Positions 9,311-16,363 of a DNA stretch of 21,483 bases are shown piece after piece. Made by a program: the position numbers and the translations under genes. The notes under the pieces were generated by a model. It was not told the origin of the DNA. It did no database searches and worked only from the letters and a program-made list of their open reading frames with translations. How positions within the stretch are numbered: the stretch's first letter is position 1; each line of letters begins with the position of its first letter. The stretch is taken from positions 1-21,483 of the forward strand of contig CAKOOC010000020.1 of the NCBI GenBank assembly GCA_934098375.1. The letters are read 5' to 3'. This DNA comes from an uncultured Bacilli bacterium (GTDB taxonomy: Bacteria > Bacillota_I > Bacilli_A > RF39 > UBA660).

Positions 9311-9324
9311 TTTCTTCTTTTTTT
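9285..9324 (+). terminator. Rho-independent terminator overlapping the rpoC stop
   Basis: GAAGAAACT (9290-9298) pairs with AGTTTCTTC (9309-9317) around a 10-base loop, followed by seven T (9318-9324). Further A·T and G·T pairs extend the stem to about 9285. The rpoC TAG (9308-9310) lies at the loop-stem junction, so ribosomes finishing rpoC would cover the hairpin. The structure ends just before the -10 box of the next gene. Confidence 0.85.
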
Positions 9325-9331
9325 ATATAAT
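9303..9331 (+). promoter_or_regulatory. Promoter for the small membrane-protein gene, embedded in the rpoC end
   Basis: TTGAAT (9303-9308) lies 17 bases before a perfect TATAAT (9326-9331). The -35 is in the last codons of rpoC and the loop of its terminator, and the T-run of the terminator fills the spacer. The predicted start, 9338-9339, coincides with an ATG at 9339, so the transcript would be leaderless. Confidence 0.6.
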
Positions 9332-9338
9332 GTATTTG

Positions 9339-9539
9339 ATGATTATGAAGAAGTATCAAAAGATAATATTAATCGTTTTAGATGTAATTATATTAATTAT
9401 AATAATGGTTATGCTATTTATTCATATTTTTAATAATGAACAAGTTAATAGTGATGATTTAAAAATAGAAGAAAATACAACTATAAGAACAACTACAACA
9501 GAAATGATAACAAAGAAAAATATTAAGAAAAAATCTTAA
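9339..9539 (+). CDS. Small single-pass membrane protein, probably leaderless
   Basis: In-frame ATGs lie at 9330, 9339 and 9345; a longer reading from TTG 9303 would start before the predicted transcript. From 9339 the protein has 66 residues. It begins MIMKKYQK, follows with a hydrophobic helix of about 24 residues (IILIVLDVI through MLFIHIF), and ends in a polar tail rich in Thr and Lys with four consecutive Thr. The basic N-terminus predicts the tail to be outside the cell. No Shine-Dalgarno sequence precedes any of the ATGs, but the promoter at 9303-9331 would begin the mRNA at the 9339 ATG. It has its own promoter and terminator. I do not recognise a family, and AT-rich sequence can produce hydrophobic ORFs by chance, so its reality rests mainly on the flanking signals. 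Confidence 0.55.
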   Translation: MIMKKYQKIILIVLDVIILIIIMVMLFIHIFNNEQVNSDDLKIEENTTIRTTTTEMITKKNIKKKS

Positions 9540-9548
9540 TATTTTTTT
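9518..9548 (+). terminator. Terminator after the small membrane-protein gene
   Basis: AAATATTAAGA (9518-9528) pairs perfectly with TCTTAATATTT (9534-9544) around a five-A loop, and a run of seven T spans 9542-9548. The stop codon TAA (9537-9539) lies in the 3' arm. Confidence 0.85.
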
Positions 9549-9556
9549 AAACACTA

Positions 9557-9585
9557 TTTACAAACATATGTTCTTATAGTATAAT
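9557..9585 (+). promoter_or_regulatory. Promoter of ruvAB
   Basis: TTTACA (9557-9562) and a perfect TATAAT (9580-9585) are separated by 17 bases. The LexA-like palindrome at 9561-9574 overlaps the -35 end and spacer, where bound repressor would block polymerase. A second possible start is the extended -10 TG-A-TATACT at 9629-9637, which has no good -35 box and would place the start at the ribosome binding site. Confidence 0.75.
9561..9574 (+). promoter_or_regulatory. LexA (SOS) operator before ruvAB
   Basis: The site reads CAAACATATGTTCT. It matches 12 of 14 positions of the Bacillus LexA/DinR box CGAAC-RNRY-GTTYG, missing only the second base and the last base; the core AAC-ATAT-GTT is palindromic. 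It lies within the ruvAB promoter, and ruvAB is a known SOS target in B. subtilis. Repression by LexA is inferred. Confidence 0.75.
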
Positions 9586-9656
9586 TATAAATATGAGATA
9601 AATTAATAATTAAAAAGTCATGAATGTATGATATACTAATTGTAGGGTGGTAAAAT

Positions 9657-10205
9657 ATGTACGGATATATTATTGGAAATATAAAATATGTAACTAGTAA
9701 TTACATTGTAATAGATAATCATGGAATAGGATATATTATTTTTGTTGCTAATCCATATTCTTATGAGGAAGGAAAAGATTATACGGTTTATACTTATAAT
9801 TTTATCAGTGAAACAGAAAATTCTTTGTATGGTTTTAAAACTTTAGAAGAAAAGGAATTATTTTTAAAACTTATTAACGTAAAAGGGTTAGGACCTAAAA
9901 CGGCGAATGTAATGCTGGCAACTGGTTCTTTATCAGGAATTATAGATGCAATTGAAAGAGAAAATATTCTTTATTTAAAGAAATTTCCTAAGGTCGGTGA
10001 AAAACTAGCAAGACAAATTATTTTAGATTTAAAAGGAAAACTTAATAATTTTGAAGTGGAAAAATCTTATGATGATGAGTTAGTAGAAGTACTAGAAAAT
10101 CTTGGCTATAAACCAGTTGATATTAAGAAAGTTTTACCAAAAGTTGATAAAGATAAATCATTAGAAGAACAAATAAAAGAGGCACTTAAATTAATGCTTA
10201 AGTAG
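9657..10205 (+). CDS. ruvA: Holliday junction branch migration protein RuvA
   Basis: 182 residues, slightly shorter than the usual 190-205. ATG follows GGGTGG at 9645-9650. RuvA binds four-way DNA junctions as a tetramer and loads the RuvB motor during recombinational repair. Domain I is an OB fold at about 1-62 (MYGYIIGNIKYV start, then YIVIDNHGIGYII). Domain II holds the two helix-hairpin-helix motifs, VKGLGPKTA and FPKVGEKLARQII. The C-terminal RuvB-contact helices (YDDELVEVLENLGYKPVDI) complete it. It forms an operon with ruvB seven bases downstream, under a LexA-type operator. Confidence 0.97.
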   Translation: MYGYIIGNIKYVTSNYIVIDNHGIGYIIFVANPYSYEEGKDYTVYTYNFISETENSLYGFKTLEEKELFLKLINVKGLGPKTANVMLATGSLSGIIDAIERENILYLKKFPKVGEKLARQIILDLKGKLNNFEVEKSYDDELVEVLENLGYKPVDIKKVLPKVDKDKSLEEQIKEALKLMLK

Positions 10206-10212
10206 GTGAATT

Positions 10213-11214
10213 ATGGACAGAATTATAACAAGCGAAGAGTTAGATTCTGATATTTTTGAAGAAAATATCAGACCTAGTATGCTTGATGAGTATATTGGTC
10301 AAGATGAGGTAAAAGAAAATATTAGAGTTTTTGTAGAAGCGGCTAAAATTAGAAAAGAAGCCTTAGATCATGTATTACTATATGGGCCACCAGGACTTGG
10401 TAAAACAACACTTGCGCATATTATTGCCAATGAACTTGGTTCAAATATAAAAACGACAACGGGACCAGCTTTAGAAAAGAGTGGTGATTTAGCAGCCGTT
10501 CTTTCTTCTTTAGAACCGGGAGATGTATTATTTATTGATGAAATACATCGCATTCCTAAGTTTATTGAAGAAATACTTTATCCTGCCATGGAAGATTTTG
10601 AGTTAGATATTATAGTAGGTTCGGAAGGCTCTAGTAGAAGTATAAAAATAGATTTGCCTCCATTTACTTTGGTAGGCGCAACAACAAGAGCGGGAGATAT
10701 TTCGGCACCTTTAAGAGATCGTTTTGGAATTGTGTCTAAACTTAATTATTATTCTATTGATGAACTTAAAGAAATTATAAAAAGAACTTCAAGAGTACTT
10801 TCTATGAATATTTCTGATGATGCGGCTTTAGAACTGGCAAAAAGAAGCAGAAAAACACCAAGAATTGCCAATCGTTTATTTAAGAGAGTTAGAGATTTTG
10901 CTCAAGTAAATGAGGAAGAAGAAATTAGTTTAGAAACGACAAAAACGGCATTAGAAAGATTAAAAGTTGATGAATATGGTCTTGATCAAATTGATATTGA
11001 GTATTTAGAAAGTTTAATAACAAAATTTAATGGTGGACCGGTTGGAGTAGAAACTATTGCATCTTCGATTGGTGAAGAAGTATCAACTTTAGAGGATGTT
11101 GTAGAGCCTTATTTAATGCAAGAAGGTTTTATTAAAAGAACCCAAAGAGGAAGAATAGCAACTGATAAAAGCTATAATCATTTGAAAATTGGAAGACAGG
11201 GTTGTTTATTTTAG
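10213..11214 (+). CDS. ruvB: Holliday junction branch migration ATPase RuvB
   Basis: 333 residues with ATG preceded by AGGTGA. It is an AAA+ hexameric motor that pumps DNA through the RuvA-bound Holliday junction. Seen are the start of the RuvB core (RPSMLDEYIGQ), Walker A GPPGLGKTT at 58-66 (K64), Walker B LFIDEIHR (D109, E110), the sensor/arginine-finger region (TTRAGDISAPLRDRFG), and the winged-helix C-terminus ending IKRTQRGR-IATDKSY. The length matches the family. There is no terminator between it and the Cys-rich gene that follows 19 bases later, so the two may be co-transcribed and share SOS control. Confidence 0.98.
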   Translation: MDRIITSEELDSDIFEENIRPSMLDEYIGQDEVKENIRVFVEAAKIRKEALDHVLLYGPPGLGKTTLAHIIANELGSNIKTTTGPALEKSGDLAAVLSSLEPGDVLFIDEIHRIPKFIEEILYPAMEDFELDIIVGSEGSSRSIKIDLPPFTLVGATTRAGDISAPLRDRFGIVSKLNYYSIDELKEIIKRTSRVLSMNISDDAALELAKRSRKTPRIANRLFKRVRDFAQVNEEEEISLETTKTALERLKVDEYGLDQIDIEYLESLITKFNGGPVGVETIASSIGEEVSTLEDVVEPYLMQEGFIKRTQRGRIATDKSYNHLKIGRQGCLF

Positions 11215-11233
11215 AGAATTTGGAGGAGTTTGA

Positions 11234-11503
11234 GTGAAAAAGAAAGAAAAATTTTCGGAAATATTTTGGCTTATTATGATGATAATTCAAATTATTATTC
11301 TTGTTTTTATAATAGTTAGCCTTATATGGAATATAAAAGAAGGTCAAATAAATCATACCGGTTGTTCAACTTTATGTTGCCAGGCTGTGTCGTGTGACTG
11401 CAAAGAAAATGAATCAGTTTGCACTTGTAAATATGTAAATGAAGAAGGTGCGATGAAAGATACAAAATGTCCAAATAATGAAGAAAGCAGGAGTAAACAA
11501 TGA
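11234..11503 (+). CDS. Small Cys-rich single-pass membrane protein
   Basis: 89 residues from a GTG start with a strong GGAGGAG at 11222-11228, five bases upstream. After the basic MKKKEKF a hydrophobic helix covers residues about 10-33. The remaining part has eight cysteines between about 44 and 80, including adjacent Cys-Cys, CDC and CTC pairs. The basic N-terminus suggests that the Cys-rich part is outside, where disulfides or metal binding are possible. I do not recognise the family. It lies directly downstream of ruvB, probably in the same transcript, and its TGA overlaps the next ATG (ATGA), so the two small genes are translationally coupled. The strong ribosome binding site makes it likely to be a real gene. 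Confidence 0.7.
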   Translation: MKKKEKFSEIFWLIMMIIQIIILVFIIVSLIWNIKEGQINHTGCSTLCCQAVSCDCKENESVCTCKYVNEEGAMKDTKCPNNEESRSKQ

Positions 11504-11817
11504 AAAGGGTATATAGGATTATTACGATAATATTAATGTTAATCAATTTATATTTATTACTGGCAGTGTTATGGCCAGTAATTAAAACTAACATGTTTGC
11601 TAAATCGGGTTTATATTTATACCCAGAAAAAAAACAAATGTTGAAATGTCCTTTGCGAAACTAGAGTTACTTACAACAACGTATCCAAAATTTACTAATG
11701 CATGGAATGTATAAATTAAACCTAGATGATGCTATTTCTTTAATATAATTTGAATTTACTAATGAAAACAAAAAATATATGAATTAATTATAAAACAATC
11801 GCCAGATAGTTTAATTT
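11500..11817 (+). pseudogene. Small membrane ORF (54 codons, 11500-11664) that looks frameshifted/decayed
   Basis: ATG at 11500 overlaps the previous stop (ATGA), with AGGAG at 11489-11493. The intact frame gives 54 residues: a basic start MKRVYR, a hydrophobic helix, LWPVIKTN, LYLYPEKK and a TAG at 11662. Just after PEKK a run of eight A (11627-11634) occurs. Shifting one base back there continues as TNVEMSFAKLELL and then TTTYPKFTNAW to a TAA at about 11712. Other frames then show shorter protein-like pieces (YKLNLDDAISLI, and ELIIKQSPDSLI ending about 11817). This suggests a gene broken by an indel in the A-run plus later changes. Alternatives are a real 54-residue protein or -1 frameshifting at A-AAA-AAA. 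The rest of the gap to 11898 shows no gene, no convincing promoter and no good terminator. Confidence 0.5.
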
Positions 11818-11898
11818 AAATTAACCTGGTTTTATGGCTGCTTAATGTGGCGTAGTAATTTATTAATAATTTTTTATTAACATAGAGGAGGATGTAAA

Positions 11899-13122
11899 AT
11901 GAATAGAAAATTAGCAAAAGCACTAAAGAATGAAGCAATTAGACAAGAAGAAAATATTGAGTTAATTGCGAGTGAAAATTATGTTTCAAAGGATATTTTG
12001 AAACTACAAGGAAGTATACTTACTAATAAGTATGCCGAAGGTTATCCTGGAAAAAAATATTATGGAGGATGCGAATTTATTGATGAAATAGAAAATATGG
12101 CAATTGATTATGCTTGCAAACTATTTAAATGTAAATTTGCCAATGTACAACCTCATTCAGGTTCAAATGCTAATATGGCAGTATATAAAGCACTTTTGGA
12201 AATTGGTGATACCGTTTTAGGAATGGATTTATCTAATGGGGGACATTTAACTCATGGGCATCCAATGAATTTTAGTGGAAAAGAATATAATATTGTTAGT
12301 TATTCTGTTGATAAAGAAACAGAAATGATAGATTATGAAGAAGTAAGAAGATTAGCAATAGAACATAAACCAAAAATGATTATTGCTGGTGCTAGTGCTT
12401 ATTCAAGAATTATTGATTTTAAAAAATTTAGAGAAATCGCTGATGAAGTAGGGGCATATTTAATGGTTGATATGGCACATATTGCCGGATTAGTTGCAAC
12501 TGGGGCTCATCCATCTCCAATTCCTTATGCTGATGTAGTAACAACAACAACTCATAAAACTTTAAGAGGACCTAGAGGAGGATTAATTCTATGTAATGAT
12601 GAGGAAATTGCTAAAAAAATAAATAAAGCGATTTTCCCAGGTATTCAAGGGGGACCATTAATGCATGTTATAGCAGCTAAGTTACAATGCTTTACTGAAG
12701 CAATGGAACCAGAATTTTCTACTTATATTGAAAATGTAGTAAAAAATGCAAAAGCTTTAGCAGTTTCTTTAGAAAAAGAAGGTATTAAAGTAATTTCTGG
12801 GGGAACGGATAATCATTTATTAATGATTGATGTAAAATCAAAATTTGGTATTACCGGAAAAGAAGCGGAAACAATTCTTGATAAGATACATATTACAACA
12901 AATAAAAATACTATTCCAAATGAAACTGAAAGTCCATTTAAAACTTCAGGGTTAAGATTAGGAAGTGCAGCAATGACTACTAGAGGACTTAATGAAGAAG
13001 AATTTACAGAAATTGGTCATATTATAGCGAACGCTTTAGAAAATAGAGAAAACGAAGAAAAATTAGAAGAATTAAAAGCTGAAGTTTTATCACTTACAGC
13101 AAAACATCCAATTTATAAATAG
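11899..13122 (+). CDS. glyA: Serine hydroxymethyltransferase
   Basis: 407 residues, normal for the family, with ATG after GAGGAGG at 11885-11891. This PLP enzyme converts serine and THF to glycine and 5,10-methylene-THF in the cytosol. Visible are the N-terminal ELIASEN motif, YAEGYPGKKYYGG, the PLP-contact DMAHIAGL, the Schiff-base lysine K220 in TTTTHKTLRGPRGG, and the C-terminal TSGLRLGSAAMTTRG. It is the first of three folate/thymidylate genes spaced 8 and 4 bases apart, so its methylene-THF feeds ThyA directly. No strong promoter is evident in the degraded region upstream, and expression may come partly from the ruvAB unit. Confidence 0.98.
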   Translation: MNRKLAKALKNEAIRQEENIELIASENYVSKDILKLQGSILTNKYAEGYPGKKYYGGCEFIDEIENMAIDYACKLFKCKFANVQPHSGSNANMAVYKALLEIGDTVLGMDLSNGGHLTHGHPMNFSGKEYNIVSYSVDKETEMIDYEEVRRLAIEHKPKMIIAGASAYSRIIDFKKFREIADEVGAYLMVDMAHIAGLVATGAHPSPIPYADVVTTTTHKTLRGPRGGLILCNDEEIAKKINKAIFPGIQGGPLMHVIAAKLQCFTEAMEPEFSTYIENVVKNAKALAVSLEKEGIKVISGGTDNHLLMIDVKSKFGITGKEAETILDKIHITTNKNTIPNETESPFKTSGLRLGSAAMTTRGLNEEEFTEIGHIIANALENRENEEKLEELKAEVLSLTAKHPIYK

Positions 13123-13130
13123 GTGAAGTA

Positions 13131-14030
13131 ATGACTAAGTGGGATAAAGAGTATATAAAATTATGTAAAAAAATACTTGATGAAGGTAAAGAGGTAGAAA
13201 ATAGAACAGGAATTAATACTATAAAAATACCTGCATATCATTTACATTTTGATTTAAGAGAAGAATTTCCGGTACTGGCTACAAAGCAATTATTTTTTAG
13301 ACAAGCAATACTTGAAATGCTTTGGATATATCAGGCTCAAAGTAATGATGTAAGATGGTTACAAGAAAGAAATGTACATATTTGGGATGAATGGGAAATA
13401 GCTGAAGATGGAGCATGGCATGCTATACAAAATATTAAAGAAAATGGCAGATATGTAAAAAAAGAGATTATTAAAAAATTTCCGGAAGGATATGAACACA
13501 CAATTGGAACCGCATATGGTTATATTGTAAATAAATTTCAAATGACACAAAATTTAATAAAAACCATTAAAGAAAATAGTACAGACCGACGAATGGTAAT
13601 GAGTTTATGGCAAAATGACTATTTAGATACAGCAGTGCTTCCATCATGTGTTTGGTCAAGTGAGTGGGATGTTACCGACGGTTATTTAAATTTATGGGTT
13701 CATCAAAGAAGTTGTGATGTACCTTTAGGACTACCATTTAATGTAACTCAGTATGCAACATTATTATCTTTAATTGCTAAAGTTACAGGGTTAAAGCCGG
13801 GAACATTAGATTGGAGCATTAAGGATGCACACATTTATGTTAATCAGGTTGATGGCATAAAAGAGCAAATTCAAAGATTTGAAACTAATGAAGATATTCC
13901 AGCACCTAAGTTATGGATTAATCCAGAAATAAATGACTTTTTTAAATTTGATAATTCTAAAGATTGTAAAGATATTAAAGTAGAAGGATATGAGCATATG
14001 GGACCAATTAAATTCCCAATTGCGCAATAA
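13131..14030 (+). CDS. thyA: Thymidylate synthase (ThyA type)
   Basis: 299 residues, ATG after AGGTGA eight bases downstream of glyA. It methylates dUMP to dTMP with methylene-THF and releases dihydrofolate. Catalytic C173 lies in LPSCVWSSEW; many ThyA proteins have PCH here, so the residues around the Cys are the SCVW variant, which I believe also occurs in Bacilli/phage-type enzymes. The phosphate-binding pair is in DRRMVMSLW, the dUMP-binding RSCDVPLGLPFN is intact, and DAHIYVNQ is the late conserved motif. An insertion of about 35 residues at 100-135 (GAWHAIQNI through FPEGYEHT) lengthens it against E. coli ThyA (264). The dihydrofolate product is the substrate of the DHFR half encoded next. 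Confidence 0.97.
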   Translation: MTKWDKEYIKLCKKILDEGKEVENRTGINTIKIPAYHLHFDLREEFPVLATKQLFFRQAILEMLWIYQAQSNDVRWLQERNVHIWDEWEIAEDGAWHAIQNIKENGRYVKKEIIKKFPEGYEHTIGTAYGYIVNKFQMTQNLIKTIKENSTDRRMVMSLWQNDYLDTAVLPSCVWSSEWDVTDGYLNLWVHQRSCDVPLGLPFNVTQYATLLSLIAKVTGLKPGTLDWSIKDAHIYVNQVDGIKEQIQRFETNEDIPAPKLWINPEINDFFKFDNSKDCKDIKVEGYEHMGPIKFPIAQ

Positions 14031-14034
14031 ATAG

Positions 14035-15207
14035 ATGGAAAATTTGTTTTTAATCGCAGCAATAGGTAAAAATAATGAGTTAGGTAAAGATAATAATTTA
14101 ATATGGCATTTAAAAGAAGATTTAAAATATTTTAAAAAAATGACTACTGGTAAAACAATTATTATGGGAAGAAAATGTTTTGAATCTTTGCCAGGACTTT
14201 TACCAAACCGTAAACATATTATACTAACTAATAATAAAGATTATATGGTGCCTGGAGCAACTATAATGCATGATACTTCTGAAGTATTAAAATATGTTAA
14301 AAATACGAGTGAGGAGTGTTTTATAATTGGTGGAGCAAAAATATATGAAGAATTTTTACCATATGCAAGTGTATTATATTTAACGGAGATAGATGCGGAA
14401 GCAGATGCTGATGTATACTTTCCAAAATTTGATAAAGAATTATACAATAAAGAAGTCTTAGAAAAATTAAATGATAATAATATAAGTTATGCATTTACAG
14501 TATATAAAAAGAAAAAAGGTAAACTTATAATTGTAGAAGGAACTGATTGTTCTGGCAAAGAAACGCAGACGAGAAGATTAGTGGAGCGTTTAGAAAAAGA
14601 AAATAAAAAGGTAATTAGATTATCTTTTCCTATGTATGATACACCAACCGGAGAAATTATAGCAGCATGTTTGTTGGGAAAACCGGAGTATGCTAAAAAA
14701 CTTTTAAATCGGGAACATGGATTATTTCCTGAAGGTGGCGGTAATGTTGATCCACTAGCAGCAACTTTATTTTATGCAGCAGATAGAAGATATAATTTAC
14801 CAATTATTAAGAAATATTTAAATGATGGTTATCTTGTTTTAATTGATCGATACGTAACAAGTAATATGGCACACCGCGGTGGTTTAATAGAAAACGAAGA
14901 TGAAAGAATTAAGATGTATAACAAAATTGATACTTTGGAATACGATATTATTGAACTACCAAGACCAGATAAGCAAATATTATTGTATTTACCATATGAA
15001 TATGCCCTTATTTTGAAAAAAGGACGTAGTGAAGCACCGGATGAAGTAGAAAGTAATGCTTTGTATTTACAAAGAGGAGAGAAAGCTTATTTGGAACTAG
15101 CAGAAATGTATAATTATGATGTTATAAATTGTGTGAAAGATGATAAAATTAGAACAATTGAAGAAATAAATGATGATTTATATACTATTATTAAAAATAT
15201 GTTATAA
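14035..15207 (+). CDS. Dihydrofolate reductase-thymidylate kinase fusion
   Basis: One continuous 390-residue frame holds two enzymes. Residues 1 to about 161 are DHFR: LIAAIGKNNELG, the acidic catalytic residue D29 in HLKEDLKYFK, GRKCFESL, LPNRKHIILTN and IIGGAKIYEEFLP. Residues about 162-390 are a thymidylate kinase: P-loop GTDCSGKET at 169-177 (K175), the DRY motif at 271-273 followed by VTSN, and ELPRPD. The junction is a short KKKKGK. DHFR regenerates THF from the dihydrofolate made by ThyA; the kinase turns dTMP into dTDP. The start lies 4 bases after the thyA stop with no Shine-Dalgarno, so translation is probably coupled to thyA. Each half is full length and shows no lost motif. The domains are certain; whether the protein stays joined in the cell is unknown. 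Confidence 0.95.
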   Translation: MENLFLIAAIGKNNELGKDNNLIWHLKEDLKYFKKMTTGKTIIMGRKCFESLPGLLPNRKHIILTNNKDYMVPGATIMHDTSEVLKYVKNTSEECFIIGGAKIYEEFLPYASVLYLTEIDAEADADVYFPKFDKELYNKEVLEKLNDNNISYAFTVYKKKKGKLIIVEGTDCSGKETQTRRLVERLEKENKKVIRLSFPMYDTPTGEIIAACLLGKPEYAKKLLNREHGLFPEGGGNVDPLAATLFYAADRRYNLPIIKKYLNDGYLVLIDRYVTSNMAHRGGLIENEDERIKMYNKIDTLEYDIIELPRPDKQILLYLPYEYALILKKGRSEAPDEVESNALYLQRGEKAYLELAEMYNYDVINCVKDDKIRTIEEINDDLYTIIKNML

Positions 15208-15235
15208 AGAGTGTCTTTTAAGGCACTTTTTCTTT
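15207..15235 (+). terminator. Terminator of the glyA-thyA-DHFR/TMK unit
   Basis: AGTGTC (15210-15215) pairs with GGCACT (15222-15227), with one G·T pair, around a six-base loop. A·T and G·T pairs extend the stem to 15207, and the tail is TTTTT-C-TTT. Confidence 0.75.
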
Positions 15236-15261
15236 AAAAAAAATTAGCAAAGATATATAAT
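15233..15261 (+). promoter_or_regulatory. Promoter for queA
   Basis: A perfect TATAAT (15256-15261) lies 17 bases after TTTAAA (15233-15238), a partial -35 overlapping the terminator T-run. The leader would be only about 14 bases, leaving no room for a preQ1 riboswitch. Confidence 0.55.
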
Positions 15262-15281
15262 ACTTGTATGGAGTGAGAAGT

Positions 15282-16307
15282 ATGAAAACAGAAGATTTTG
15301 ATTATGAACTACCACAAGAATTAATTGCACAAGTTCCTTTAAAAAATAGAAGTGAATCCAAACTTTTAGTTATGGATAGAAAAACGGGAGAACTAGAACA
15401 TAAACATTTTTATGATGTGATTGATTATTTAAATAAGGGGGATGCTTTAGTTATAAATGATACTAAGGTAATTCCTGCAAGAATTATTGGAATAAAAGAA
15501 GAAACGGGAGCAGTTATTGAACTTTTACTTCTTAAAGATATCAATGGTGATACTTGGGAATGTTTAGCAAAACCCCAAAAGCGTTTAAAGTTAGGAACGG
15601 TTATTACTTTTGGGGATGGACTTTTAAAAGCAAGAGTTAAAGAAGTGAAGGAAGAAGGAATAACAGTTGTAGAACTTATTTATGAAGGTATTTTAATGGA
15701 AATACTTGATAAATTAGGGACGATGCCCCTTCCTCCATATATTCATGAAAAACTTGATGATCAGCAGAGATATCAAACAGTATACGCTAGAGAATATGGA
15801 TCAGCGGCAGCACCAACAGCTGGACTTCATTTTACTCCCGAATTATTAGAGAAAATTTCTGAAAAAGGGGTAAAAATAGTACACATTACTTTACATGTAG
15901 GACTGGGGACATTTAGACCCGTTACCGTAGATGATGTGACAAAGCATGTGATGCACACAGAGCATTATATAATGACTAAGGAAGCAGCTGATACTTTAAA
16001 TGAAGTTAAAGCAGCAGGGGGAGCGATTGTAGCAGTAGGTACTACGAGTGTACGTACTTTAGAAACGATAAGACAAAATTATGAAAAATTTGTCCCAATA
16101 AGTGGAGATACCAACATCTTTATTTATCCCGGTTTTGAATTTAAAGCAGTTGATAAACTAATTACGAATTTTCATTTACCAAAAAGCACTTTAGTTATGT
16201 TAGTTTCGGCTTTTTCTAAAAAAGAATATATTTTAAATGCTTACAATGTTGCAGTAGCAAATAAATATAGATTTTTTAGTTTTGGCGATGCGATGTTAAT
16301 TAAATAA
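15282..16307 (+). CDS. queA: S-adenosylmethionine:tRNA ribosyltransferase-isomerase
   Basis: 341 residues from ATG 15282, chosen over a TTG at 15264 because GGAGTGA (15270-15276) sits five bases before the ATG and MKTEDFDYELPQELIAQ is the family start. QueA transfers ribose from SAM to preQ1 in tRNA to make epoxyqueuosine at wobble position 34. Seen are LINDTKVIPARI-like VINDTKVIPARI, MPLPPYI, YGSAAAPTAGLHFT, HVGLGTFRPV, GTTSVRTLE and NFHLPKSTLVMLVSAF. The length is typical (about 340). It has its own promoter and terminator, so it is a single-gene unit. Confidence 0.97.
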   Translation: MKTEDFDYELPQELIAQVPLKNRSESKLLVMDRKTGELEHKHFYDVIDYLNKGDALVINDTKVIPARIIGIKEETGAVIELLLLKDINGDTWECLAKPQKRLKLGTVITFGDGLLKARVKEVKEEGITVVELIYEGILMEILDKLGTMPLPPYIHEKLDDQQRYQTVYAREYGSAAAPTAGLHFTPELLEKISEKGVKIVHITLHVGLGTFRPVTVDDVTKHVMHTEHYIMTKEAADTLNEVKAAGGAIVAVGTTSVRTLETIRQNYEKFVPISGDTNIFIYPGFEFKAVDKLITNFHLPKSTLVMLVSAFSKKEYILNAYNVAVANKYRFFSFGDAMLIK

Positions 16308-16316
16308 ATACTTTAC

Positions 16317-16349
16317 AATAAATAAGCACATTTGCTTGTTTATTTTTTT
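16317..16349 (+). terminator. Terminator after queA
   Basis: AATAAATAAGCA (16317-16328) pairs with TGCTTGTTTATT (16333-16344), 12 bp with one T·G pair, around the loop CATT. Seven T (16343-16349) follow. Confidence 0.85.
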
Positions 16350-16363
16350 AAATATTATATAAT
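16336..16363 (+). promoter_or_regulatory. Promoter for the ABC transporter pair
   Basis: TTGTTT (16336-16341) lies 16 bases before a perfect TATAAT (16358-16363). The -35 is inside the 3' arm of the queA terminator. The leader would be about 14 bases, ending with the ribosome binding site GGAGGA (16374-16379). Confidence 0.55.

Noticed and set aside
11132..11594. Minus-strand open frames of 74 and 90 codons opposite ruvB and the Cys-rich gene
   Set aside because: The + strand frames have strong ribosome binding sites and sensible proteins; the antisense products are low-complexity Ile/Leu/Tyr/Asn sequences typical of AT-rich DNA.
11788..11835. Possible structured RNA before glyA: ATAAAAC and CCAG arms with CTGG/GTTTTAT around the palindrome TTAATTTAAATTAA
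   Set aside because: The stem needs a bulge of several bases, the palindrome is pure A/T, and it does not match the THF or glycine riboswitch patterns I know. It also overlaps the decayed ORF.
15262..15281. preQ1 riboswitch before queA
   Set aside because: The predicted leader is about 14 bases and lacks the C-rich loop and A-rich tail of preQ1 aptamers.
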